This document shows positions 1 to 5,091 of a stretch of DNA of 5,525 nucleotides, one piece after another (position 1 is the first letter of the stretch; each line of letters starts with the position of its first letter). The stretch is taken from positions 1 to 5,525 of the forward strand of contig JAJZDF010000058.1 in the NCBI GenBank assembly GCA_021828715.1, in the 5' to 3' direction. The DNA is from Thermoplasmata archaeon (GTDB lineage: Archaea; Thermoplasmatota; Thermoplasmata; Lutacidiplasmatales; UBA184). A program made the position numbers and the translations under genes. Below the pieces are notes generated by a model. It searched no databases. It worked only from the letters and a program-made list of their open reading frames with translations, and was not told the origin of the DNA.

Positions 1-542
1 TCGACCGGGTGCAGGCGCGCCCGCAGGCTCTCCACGGTGTCGCCGGGGGCCACGGGCACGCGTTCCTGGGCGATCGGCAGTCCCCGGTCGACCTCGTTCC
101 CGACCAGGTGGACGGTCGCCCCGGTCGTCCGCTCGCCGGCGGCCAGCACCGCCTCGAGGACGCGCCGGCCGTACATCCCGGGTCCCCCGTACCGGGGGAG
201 GAGCGACGGGTGGACGTTGATCGCGCGGCCCCGCCAGCGCTCGACCCAGGACGGCGGGAGGATCGACAGGAACCCGGCAAGGACGACGAGCTCCGCGCCG
301 TGGGCGGTCAACGCGTCGCCGATTTGTCCGGACCATCGTTCCGGGTCGACGCCGCGGTGCGAGGCGACCCACGTCGGCAACCCCCGTCGCCGCGCCCGCG
401 CGATGGCCGGCGTGTCGGGGCGGTCGGCGACGACGAGCACGATCCGGATCGGCAGGCGTCCGTCCGCCGCCCGCTCGGCGAGCGCCTCCATCGTCGTCCC
501 CTCGCCGGAGACCAGCAGGGCGACGGGGAGCGGCGCGCGCAT
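1..542 (-). CDS. purN: Phosphoribosylglycinamide formyltransferase (GAR transformylase), 3' end beyond window
   Basis: The enzyme transfers the formyl group of N10-formyl-tetrahydrofolate to glycinamide ribonucleotide, the third step of purine synthesis, in the cytoplasm. The 180 residues present carry the family signatures in order: a phosphate-binding loop SGEGTT at 12-17, VVLAGF at 86-91, the catalytic NVHPSLLP at 109-116 (Asn109 and His111 match E. coli Asn106 and His108), GPGMYG at 120-125, and TGATVHLV at 140-147 followed by Asp152, the counterpart of catalytic Asp144. The family is usually about 190-215 residues, so only the last 15-35 are missing off the left edge. ATG at 542 is the only usual start codon between the in-frame tfb stop and the SGEGTT loop. 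No Shine-Dalgarno motif precedes it. It lies 69 bases after tfb on the same strand. The loop reads GEGTT where E. coli has GNGSN. Family assignment is firm; co-transcription with tfb is unproven. Confidence 0.95.
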   Translation of the reverse strand, partial: MRAPLPVALLVSGEGTTMEALAERAADGRLPIRIVLVVADRPDTPAIARARRRGLPTWVASHRGVDPERWSGQIGDALTAHGAELVVLAGFLSILPPSWVERWRGRAINVHPSLLPRYGGPGMYGRRVLEAVLAAGERTTGATVHLVGNEVDRGLPIAQERVPVAPGDTVESLRARLHPV

Positions 543-570
543 GCCGCGTCGAGCGACCGGGCCGTCTTGA

Positions 571-579
571 GCGTATCCG
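571..579 (-). promoter_or_regulatory. Weak TATA-like box before purN
   Basis: On the minus strand the tfb-purN gap contains CGGATACGC, the least GC-rich spot in it. Its centre is about 33 bases before the purN ATG, which would place a transcription start about 6 bases before that codon. A similar GGATAAGG lies at the same relative place before the ubiquitin-like gene. The match to the archaeal TATA consensus is poor, so purN may instead be read through from tfb. Confidence 0.3.
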
Positions 580-611
580 GCCCGCGGCCCGAGCCCGGGC
601 CCCGGGGGCGC

Positions 612-1580
612 CTAGAGCATGACGCGGAGGTTCAGCTTCTCGGTGAGCTCCTTGTAGCGGTTGCGGATGGTCACCTCGGTGACGCCCGCGACCTCGGCGA
701 CCTCGCGCTGGGTGCGTCGCTCGCCGCACTGGACGCTCGAGATGTAGATCGCCGCCGCGGCGACCCCGGTCGGGCCCCGCCCGCTCGTGAGCTCCCGGTC
801 GGTCGCTTGCTTCAGGATGTCGTTCGCGCGCGTCTGGATCTCGCCCTTCAGCTTGAGCTCCGAGCAGAACCGCTGGATGTAATCCTGAGGGCGGGTCGGC
901 ATCAACCGAAGGTGGAGCTCCCGGGTCATGAAGCGGTACGTCCGCCCGATCTCCTTGCGCCCGATGCGGGATTTCGACGCGATCTCGTCCAACGTGCGCG
1001 GCACGTTGCACTGCCGGCAGCTGCCGTAGAGCGACGCCGCGACGACCCCCTCGATCGACCGGCCCCGGATCAGGTTCTTGGTGACCGCCTTCCGGTAGAT
1101 CATCGCCGCGGTTTCGCGGACGTTGCGCGGCAGCGCCATCCCCGAGGCGATCCGGTCCAGCTCGGCGAGCGCGAAGGCGAGGTTCCGCTCCGTCGCGTTC
1201 GCTAGGCGGATGCGGCGCTGCCACTTGCGCAGCCGGTAGAGTTGCGCGCGGTTGCGGGTCGGGATCGACTTGCCGTACGGGTCGCGGTTCTTCCAGCCGA
1301 TCTCGGTGGAGAGCCCCTTGTCGTGGATCGTGAGGGTCGACGGCGCGCCGGTACGGGCCCGCTTCTCGCCCTGCTCCGCATCGAACGCCCGCCACTCGGG
1401 GCCCTGGTCGATCATCGACTCCTCGAGGACGAGCCCGCACTCGTCGCAGACGAGTTCCCCGCGCTCGTAGTCCCGGGTCAGGTGGTTCGAGCCGCAGCTC
1501 GTGCAGCGCGTCGGAACCACCAGGTCTTCGGGCCGCCCGGCCGGTTTGTCGCCCGTCGTCGGGACCTCTCCTTCGGTCAC
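612..1580 (-). CDS. tfb: Archaeal transcription initiation factor B (TFB/TFIIB)
   Basis: TFB binds the TBP-TATA complex, recognises the BRE element and recruits RNA polymerase. The 322-residue protein is full length for the family. It has an N-terminal zinc ribbon with Cys26, Cys29, Cys45 and Cys48; a B-reader/linker region at about 55-110 that includes GPEWR and the run [11 protein letters not shown]; and two cyclin-fold repeats at about 128-222 and 228-316. The second repeat ends in a helix-turn-helix at about 290-312 ([20 protein letters not shown]), the BRE-reading element. Two GRS/GRGPTG segments, at 173-180 and 267-273, mark equivalent points of the two repeats. The start is GTG at 1580, which overlaps the gar1 stop as GTGA and has AAGGAGG 5 bases upstream, so translation is probably coupled to gar1. 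Whether the genome has further TFB paralogues cannot be judged here. Confidence 0.98.
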   Translation of the reverse strand: MTEGEVPTTGDKPAGRPEDLVVPTRCTSCGSNHLTRDYERGELVCDECGLVLEESMIDQGPEWRAFDAEQGEKRARTGAPSTLTIHDKGLSTEIGWKNRDPYGKSIPTRNRAQLYRLRKWQRRIRLANATERNLAFALAELDRIASGMALPRNVRETAAMIYRKAVTKNLIRGRSIEGVVAASLYGSCRQCNVPRTLDEIASKSRIGRKEIGRTYRFMTRELHLRLMPTRPQDYIQRFCSELKLKGEIQTRANDILKQATDRELTSGRGPTGVAAAAIYISSVQCGERRTQREVAEVAGVTEVTIRNRYKELTEKLNLRVML

Positions 1581-1858
1581 GGGGCCCTCCTTCGCTCCCG
1601 CGCGAGCGTCGCCCCGACCAGCCGAAGGCCCTCGGCCGGCGTCGGGGTCCGGCGCGGGCGGACGCTGAGGTACGGTTGGGCGACCGGGCCGAAGACCCGG
1701 ACAACGACCCCGCTCAGGTTGGTGCGCGGCTCCCGGACCGGCGTTCCCTCGGACCAGTCGGCCGGAGCGGAGGCGCGGACCGTGAGAAGCCCGGTCGGGG
1801 TGACGGCGAGGATCGTCCCGGTCGCCGGAGGTGCCTGGCTCGCGAGGTCCCGCGCCAA
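1577..1858 (-). CDS. gar1: H/ACA ribonucleoprotein subunit Gar1
   Basis: Gar1 is the small beta-barrel subunit of the archaeal H/ACA ribonucleoprotein; it binds Cbf5 and helps substrate loading and release during RNA-guided pseudouridylation of rRNA. The core runs from about residue 14 ([15 protein letters not shown]) through [13 protein letters not shown] at 47-59 and PYLSVRP at 62-68, the family's FGPV...PY signature; a short basic end (RERRR, 87-91) follows. At 93 residues it is close to the usual archaeal length. The only usual in-frame start after an upstream stop at 1888-1886 is TTG at 1858, giving about 13 extra residues before the core; no Shine-Dalgarno motif precedes it. The gene overlaps tfb by 4 bases, and gar1-tfb adjacency is, to my knowledge, common in archaea. 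Identity is secure; the exact start is not. Confidence 0.88.
   Translation of the reverse strand: MARDLASQAPPATGTILAVTPTGLLTVRASAPADWSEGTPVREPRTNLSGVVVRVFGPVAQPYLSVRPRRTPTPAEGLRLVGATLARERRRAP
1586..1592 (-). promoter_or_regulatory. Shine-Dalgarno site for tfb
   Basis: AAGGAGG on the minus strand sits 5 bases before the GTG start of tfb, inside the last codons of gar1. It supports the GTG at 1580 as the true start and fits re-initiation by ribosomes finishing gar1. Confidence 0.75.
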
Positions 1859-1862
1859 GTGG

Positions 1863-1868
1863 TATAAA
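1863..1868 (-). promoter_or_regulatory. TATA-like box TTTATA at the gar1 start
   Basis: The minus strand reads GCTTTATACC here, the best TATA-box match in the window and part of an A/T-rich island in very GC-rich DNA. Its centre is only about 8 bases before the annotated TTG start of gar1, so a transcript starting the usual 25 or so bases downstream would begin inside the reading frame, near 1838. Either it is not used, or the gar1 start is not the TTG. Confidence 0.4.
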
Positions 1869-1882
1869 GCACTTGCGATGAC

Positions 1883-1889
1883 TACTTAA
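1883..1889 (-). promoter_or_regulatory. Alternative TATA-like box for gar1-tfb
   Basis: The minus strand reads TTAAGTA, beginning within a few bases after the stop of the preceding gene. Its centre is about 28 bases before the TTG of gar1, the spacing expected for a leaderless or near-leaderless transcript. The consensus match is weaker than that of TTTATA at 1868-1863, but the spacing fits the annotated start better. Confidence 0.35.
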
Positions 1890-1892
1890 CTC

Positions 1893-3155
1893 TTACGGTG
1901 GGAGCCGAGGGCGGAGCCGAGGACGGCTGGGTGGATTCGGGTCGGACGGCGGGCCGGGCAGCGGAAACTCGGGAAGGACGTACGGCGGGGCGTACCCCCG
2001 GCGCGGGCGTTCCCGCTGGGGATCGTCCTCGGGAGAGGAAGTCGTCTCGGGTTCCGGGAGGGGCTCCGACGCCGGGGCGTCGGTCGGACGGCCGTCCTTC
2101 GCGTCCTCCGCTTCCGGTGCCGGGGCGGAATCGGCGTCCGGTGCCGCCGCCCGGCGCGGGGGGACGGCGCTCCGGGCGGGGACCCCTCCCAGTTCGGCGG
2201 GCACCCACGGGGGCGACGATGCCGCTCCCGGGTCGCTCGCCGCGGCGGCCGGGACGACCTCCGCGCGCGGACGTTCGTCCGGTTCGGCTCGGCCGGTGGC
2301 GGGCGGCGCCTCGGAGGCCCGGCGCCGCTCGCGGGTGATGCGGTCGACCTCGAGCCACAGTTCCTCGATCTCCTCCTCCGGCGTGCCGTATCGACGGTCC
2401 TCCGCGAGCGCCTGGCGGACCTGCGACATCAGGCGGGCGGCGCTGTGGGCATCGTGCGCCTTCGTCTTGATCCGCTGGAGCCGACGAGCGAGGTTCCGGG
2501 CCTCGAGGAGGATCTCCTCCTCCTCTTCGCCCGAAAGCCGGGGCATGGCCGGGGCCCGGGGGATGCGCGCGACCGCCTTGCGGGCCTCGACGAGACGCTG
2601 GGCGGCAGTCGGGAGGTTCTCGTCCTGGATCGCCTGGAGAAGTCGGGAGAACGCGGTCGCCGCCTCGCGCACCTCTTCGCCGCGATCGCGCGCGGCCCGG
2701 ATCGATCCCCCGAGCTTCTGCGCCTCCTGGACGCAGAACTTCGGGACGGCGTCGTTCAGCACGGCCAGGGCGAGCGAGGCGCTCGCCGCCGTCTTCTCCA
2801 GCGCGCCGGCGCTGAGCGGTTCGGAGAGGAGACGCTTGCGCGGGTTGCCGACCCGGGCATCGAGATGGCCCAGGTCGACACCGATCGTCGCGGCGATGGC
2901 GCGCAGCTCGTCGGCCCGGCGGAGCAGTTCCTTCACCCAGGTCCAGTCCCGGGTGACCCGGTCGATGAGCGCTTCCGCGCGCTTCAACACCTGCGTCGCG
3001 TTCTCGGGCTGCTGGGAGCCCACGGCTTGCAGCACGGCGGTCTGGATCTGCTCGGTCGGGAAGCCCGGCAATCCGTCGGCCTCGAGGGCTTTCGCCCGCT
3101 GGAGCAGTACCTCGAGGCGGAGCCGGACCTCGGAGCCGCTCGGCCGGACGGGCAC
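1893..3155 (-). CDS. Helical protein with disordered Pro-rich tail, paralogue of the upstream gene
   Basis: I do not recognise this 420-residue protein as a named family. Residues 1-280 are predicted almost wholly helical, as successive charged, Leu/Ala-rich segments of about 60-70 residues, with no signal peptide or membrane segment. Residues 281-420 are low-complexity, rich in Pro, Ala, Glu and Asp, and likely disordered; near the end comes an aromatic patch, GYAPPYVLPEFPLPGPP (385-401 approximately), then a basic finish. Residues about 60-200 align with about 180-320 of the 407-residue protein encoded just upstream. The start is GTG at 3155, 4 bases after that gene's stop, with GGAGG 9 bases before it; the two are probably co-transcribed. 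No cysteine cluster is present (a single Cys141). The strand is supported by this paralogy and by an acidic/Leu-rich composition; the long opposite-strand frame is Ser/Arg-rich, as expected of a shadow. Confidence 0.85.
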   Translation of the reverse strand: MPVRPSGSEVRLRLEVLLQRAKALEADGLPGFPTEQIQTAVLQAVGSQQPENATQVLKRAEALIDRVTRDWTWVKELLRRADELRAIAATIGVDLGHLDARVGNPRKRLLSEPLSAGALEKTAASASLALAVLNDAVPKFCVQEAQKLGGSIRAARDRGEEVREAATAFSRLLQAIQDENLPTAAQRLVEARKAVARIPRAPAMPRLSGEEEEEILLEARNLARRLQRIKTKAHDAHSAARLMSQVRQALAEDRRYGTPEEEIEELWLEVDRITRERRRASEAPPATGRAEPDERPRAEVVPAAAASDPGAASSPPWVPAELGGVPARSAVPPRRAAAPDADSAPAPEAEDAKDGRPTDAPASEPLPEPETTSSPEDDPQRERPRRGYAPPYVLPEFPLPGPPSDPNPPSRPRLRPRLPP

Positions 3156-3159
3156 GATC

Positions 3160-4383
3160 TCACGCCTCCGGGGGGGCGGCGGAGAGCAGCCGCATGAGCC
3201 GGGCGAGGATATCGTCCGCCGTGAGGAGGTCCCGCGTGCGGAGCGCCTCGGTGGCGCTGCGGATCTCGATCGCCGCCTCGCGCGCGGTCTCGCTGTCGGG
3301 GGGCAGGGTGCGGACTCGGCCGGCGAGCGTGCGGGCCTTCCGCAGCAGCGCGTCGAGCGTCTCGGCCTCCTCCGGTTCCGGCCCGGCGAGGGGCTCGGGG
3401 ATCGGCGGCGCGTCCCGAGCGCTCTGGCGGAGCATCTCGATCTGGGCGCGGAGATCCCGGACGCTCTGAAGCGCCTCGGGGAGCCGGCCCTTCTTAAGGT
3501 GCCGACTCGCCTCGACGTGGATCCGGCGCGCGACGGCGCTCGGGGCGTGCTCGTCGGGGAACCGCTCGAGCGCCTTGCCGTGGCGGTGCAGTTCCTCCTC
3601 GAGGGAGGAGGGGATCGCCTCGTGGAGGAGCATGAGCGCCTGGGCGGCGTCCTGGGCGAGCGAGTCCAGCCCCTCCTCGGTCAGGCGAGGTTCGGAGAGC
3701 CGCTCGCGAATCTGCTCGATCTCCCCGGAGATCTCGCCGAGAGGAAGGCCGAGCTCGGCCGCCTCCTTGCGGAGTCCCTCGATCTGGACGAGCAGTCCCT
3801 GGAGCCCCTTCCAGTCCGACTCGAGCTGGTCGAGCCGCCGCTCGGTCTCCCGCAGCCGGTCGGCCGCCTCCTCGCGGTGGCTCGCCTCGAGCTCCTCGGC
3901 GACGCGGTCGAGGTCGGGCCCGAGGGCGAGACGGACCCCCTGTTTCAGGAGCGTGTCCCGTCGTCCGATGAGGGAGCTCAGCCGCTGGTCCAGTAGCTCG
4001 TCCAGCTCCCGTTCGAGCCGCTCCTGGGCGGTGCGTAGGGTCTCGAGCGCCTCGCCCTCCCGGCCCTCGGCTTCGCCGAGAGCGGCCTGGCAGAGCTCGT
4101 TCGTGGCGTCGGGGAGCGAGCGACCGAGATCGCGGACGATCTGCATCTTCGCGCGGAGGTCCCGACTGATGCGGCTTGTCAACTCGGCCTGGGACGAGAG
4201 CGCCCGCGAGCCCCGCCGAGGGGCGGCGGGCGCGGCCGGCTCGGCGGTGGCCGGCGCCGGGGTCGTCTCGATCGAGCGAAGCCCCTCGATGGCCAGGGCC
4301 GTCGGGAAGCCGCAGACGGTACAGTGCTGGCTCGTCGGGCTGATCGTCTGTTCGCAGATCGGACAACTGGACGCCAAGACCAC
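3160..4383 (-). CDS. Zinc-ribbon protein with long helical/coiled-coil repeats
   Basis: This 407-residue protein has no family name I can give. It opens with a compact zinc ribbon, Cys7-x2-Cys10-x10-Cys21-x2-Cys24, followed by an Ala/Pro-rich linker at about 40-57. From about 65 to 320 it is Leu-, Glu- and Arg-rich with heptad-like spacing, consistent with coiled coil or helical bundles; after a Pro-rich break at about 325-338, one more helical unit fills 340-400. No membrane segment or signal peptide is seen, so it is probably cytoplasmic. Residues about 180-320 align with residues 60-200 of the next gene's product at a nearly constant offset of 120. The start is GTG at 4383, just upstream of the ribbon; a weak GAAGG precedes it and a TATA-like box lies about 36 bases upstream. 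Zinc-ribbon plus coiled-coil proteins often act as scaffolds, but no function can be read here. Confidence 0.88.
   Translation of the reverse strand: MVLASSCPICEQTISPTSQHCTVCGFPTALAIEGLRSIETTPAPATAEPAAPAAPRRGSRALSSQAELTSRISRDLRAKMQIVRDLGRSLPDATNELCQAALGEAEGREGEALETLRTAQERLERELDELLDQRLSSLIGRRDTLLKQGVRLALGPDLDRVAEELEASHREEAADRLRETERRLDQLESDWKGLQGLLVQIEGLRKEAAELGLPLGEISGEIEQIRERLSEPRLTEEGLDSLAQDAAQALMLLHEAIPSSLEEELHRHGKALERFPDEHAPSAVARRIHVEASRHLKKGRLPEALQSVRDLRAQIEMLRQSARDAPPIPEPLAGPEPEEAETLDALLRKARTLAGRVRTLPPDSETAREAAIEIRSATEALRTRDLLTADDILARLMRLLSAAPPEA
3165..3169 (-). promoter_or_regulatory. Shine-Dalgarno site for the 420-residue gene
   Basis: GGAGG on the minus strand lies 9 bases before the GTG start at 3155 and inside the last codons of the preceding gene. 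It decides for this GTG as the start and suggests translational coupling. Confidence 0.65.
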
Positions 4384-4413
4384 GACCTTCGGGAGTGGAG
4401 ACGTACGTCGCGG

Positions 4414-4425
4414 CCTTAATTACTT
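4414..4425 (-). promoter_or_regulatory. BRE/TATA-like promoter of the paralogue pair
   Basis: The minus strand reads AAGTAATTAAGG in the 62-base gap between the ubiquitin-like gene and the zinc-ribbon gene. The A/T core is centred about 36 bases before the GTG start, predicting a leader of about 9 bases. It is one of the clearest A/T islands in the window and probably drives both helical-protein genes. Confidence 0.55.
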
Positions 4426-4445
4426 GGGGTGGGGCCGGGCCGCGG

Positions 4446-4724
4446 TCATCCGCCCGAGAAGGTCGGAATGACGAGCAACCGCTCCGCAGGGGTCAGCGGC
4501 TCGTCCATCGGCACCGGCTCCCCGTCCACGACGACCGCCGCCCCCTCCGGTGAGAGACCGACGGCCCGCACCGCATCGCGGACCCGGCTGCCCGCGGGAA
4601 GCTCGACCAGTCGGCCCGCGCCCGGAACCGCCCGGGCCACCTCGACCTCGACGACGAGGAGGCCGGCATCCCGAGCCGGCGGCCGGGCGTCCTCGGGGCT
4701 GGCGGGGGGCGCGGAACGTTCCAT
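4446..4724 (-). CDS. ThiS/MoaD-type ubiquitin-like protein (SAMP-like) ending in Gly-Gly
   Basis: Proteins of this beta-grasp family carry an activated C-terminal thiocarboxylate: as sulfur carriers for thiamine, molybdopterin or tRNA thiolation, or, as archaeal SAMPs, in conjugation to lysines of target proteins. The 92 residues fit: a first strand at 22-30 (LLVVEVEVA), a strand at about 38-42, a helix at 47-55 (RVRDAVRAV), the strand-turn AAVVVDGEPV at 62-71, then LTPAERLLVIPTFSGG at 77-92, with Gly91-Gly92 at the exact C-terminus so no processing is needed. Residues 1-21 are a Pro/Ala-rich extension before the fold. ATG at 4724 is chosen because a GTG inside the first strand would cut the fold. 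A TATA-like GGATAAGG lies about 31 bases upstream. No E1-like, MoaE, ThiG or ThiF gene is in the window, so the carrier and modifier roles cannot be separated. Confidence 0.85.
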   Translation of the reverse strand: MERSAPPASPEDARPPARDAGLLVVEVEVARAVPGAGRLVELPAGSRVRDAVRAVGLSPEGAAVVVDGEPVPMDEPLTPAERLLVIPTFSGG

Positions 4725-4750
4725 CGGGCCCTCGCCGCCAGGTATCGGGG

Positions 4751-4758
4751 CCTTATCC
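4751..4758 (-). promoter_or_regulatory. TATA-like box of the ubiquitin-like gene
   Basis: The minus strand reads GGATAAGG, centred about 31 bases before the ATG at 4724. This implies a leader of only a few bases. It lies in the 114-base gap between the tRNA and the gene and is the only A/T-leaning spot there. Confidence 0.4.
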
Positions 4759-4838
4759 GTCCGTCGGGGCGCCGCGGATCTCGTCCCCGCCCGGGCGCGC
4801 TCGGCCGTGGGGGAGGGGAACCCTCTCGAGAGCCGAGG

Positions 4839-4925
4839 CGCTGAGGGGGAGATTTGAACTCCCGCGCGGGTTTCCCCGAACCAGATCTCGAATCTGGCGC
4901 CTTGGCCGAGCTAGGCTACCTCAGC
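4839..4925 (-). tRNA. tRNA-Ser (anticodon CGA)
   Basis: Read on the minus strand, this folds as a complete class II tRNA. The acceptor stem GCTGAGG/CCTCAGC has 7 perfect pairs; the D stem GCCT/AGGC has a loop containing GG; the anticodon stem CCAGA/TCTGG carries the loop TTCGAGA with anticodon CGA at 34-36. A 17-base variable region with a CGGG/CCCG stem follows, then the T stem GGGAG/CTCCC with loop TTCAAAT. The long variable arm and discriminator base G (4839) agree with serine identity. It decodes UCG. The 3' CCA is not encoded (the DNA continues CCT), so it must be added after transcription. No intron is seen: the anticodon stem and loop are contiguous. Confidence 0.96.
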
Positions 4926-4950
4926 ACCCAATCTCCCGGATGCCGGGGGA

Positions 4951-4958
4951 TTCATAGC
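4951..4958 (-). promoter_or_regulatory. TATA-like promoter of tRNA-Ser
   Basis: The minus strand reads GCTATGAA, preceded by the purine-rich ACAAACC that could serve as BRE. Its centre is about 30 bases before the first base of the tRNA, the right distance for an archaeal stable-RNA promoter with a 5' leader of a few bases. Confidence 0.5.
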
Positions 4959-5060
4959 GGTTTGTGCCGCGCGGCGACGACGGTCTCCGCAGAGCTGGAC
5001 CCGCGGCCGGCGGTCCGATCTCGGGGGCTACCGTCGCGATCGGGGCCCGCGCGGCGTCGA

Positions 5061-5072
5061 GGGGTCGACCCC
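5061..5072. repeat. Perfect 12-base palindrome GGGGTCGACCCC
   Basis: The sequence equals its own reverse complement and lies about 20 bases downstream of the stop of the right-edge gene. It could be part of an end-of-transcript structure or a dimeric protein site, but there is no T-run after it on the minus strand, and short palindromes are frequent in GC-rich DNA. Function unproven. Confidence 0.35.
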
Positions 5073-5091
5073 GTCGTGGGGGAGTCGGAGG

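Larger units (their letters stand above)
4926..5091. other. Intergenic gap between the right-edge gene and the tRNA
   Basis: This 166-base stretch holds the tRNA promoter at 4951-4958 and the 12-base palindrome at 5061-5072. Apart from these I see nothing: no credible small gene, no T-run terminator and no second RNA gene. Confidence 0.5.

Noticed and set aside
590..611. GC-rich self-complementary sequence after tfb as a terminator
   Set aside because: CCCGGG repeats can pair, but the intervening loop is too short and no T-run follows on the minus strand; in DNA this GC-rich such runs are expected by chance.
9..1205. A 398-codon open frame on the plus strand
   Set aside because: It lies across purN and tfb in antisense; both minus-strand proteins are unmistakable, and the plus product is an Arg/Pro/Gly/Asp-rich shadow.
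1242..1889. A plus-strand frame across the tfb start and gar1
   Set aside because: It is antisense to two proteins with clear family signatures and is Arg/Val-rich without domains.
1882..2358. A 158-codon minus-strand frame overlapping the end of the 420-residue gene
   Set aside because: It is an alternative reading of the low-complexity tail region. It is Arg/Gly/Pro-rich without structure and lacks its own start signal, while the annotated frame continues without interruption from the conserved helical part.
2296..3996. A 566-codon open frame on the plus strand
   Set aside because: It is antisense to the two helical-protein genes. Its product is Ser/Arg-rich in the first half, the usual mirror of Glu/Leu/Ala-rich coding sequence, and has no recognisable domain; the minus-strand genes share homology and Shine-Dalgarno sites.
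3494..4366. A 290-codon minus-strand frame inside the zinc-ribbon gene
   Set aside because: Its composition is Arg/Gly/Pro-rich throughout and it breaks the zinc ribbon and helical pattern of the annotated frame; the other frame matches its paralogue.
4821..4834. CTCTCGAGAG palindrome downstream of the tRNA as a terminator
   Set aside because: A 10-base palindrome without a loop or a following T-run; archaeal tRNA genes usually end at T-rich stretches and none is present here.
4881..4900. AGAT-x-ATCT-like inverted repeat as an operator
   Set aside because: It is the anticodon stem and loop of tRNA-Ser, fully explained by the tRNA fold.
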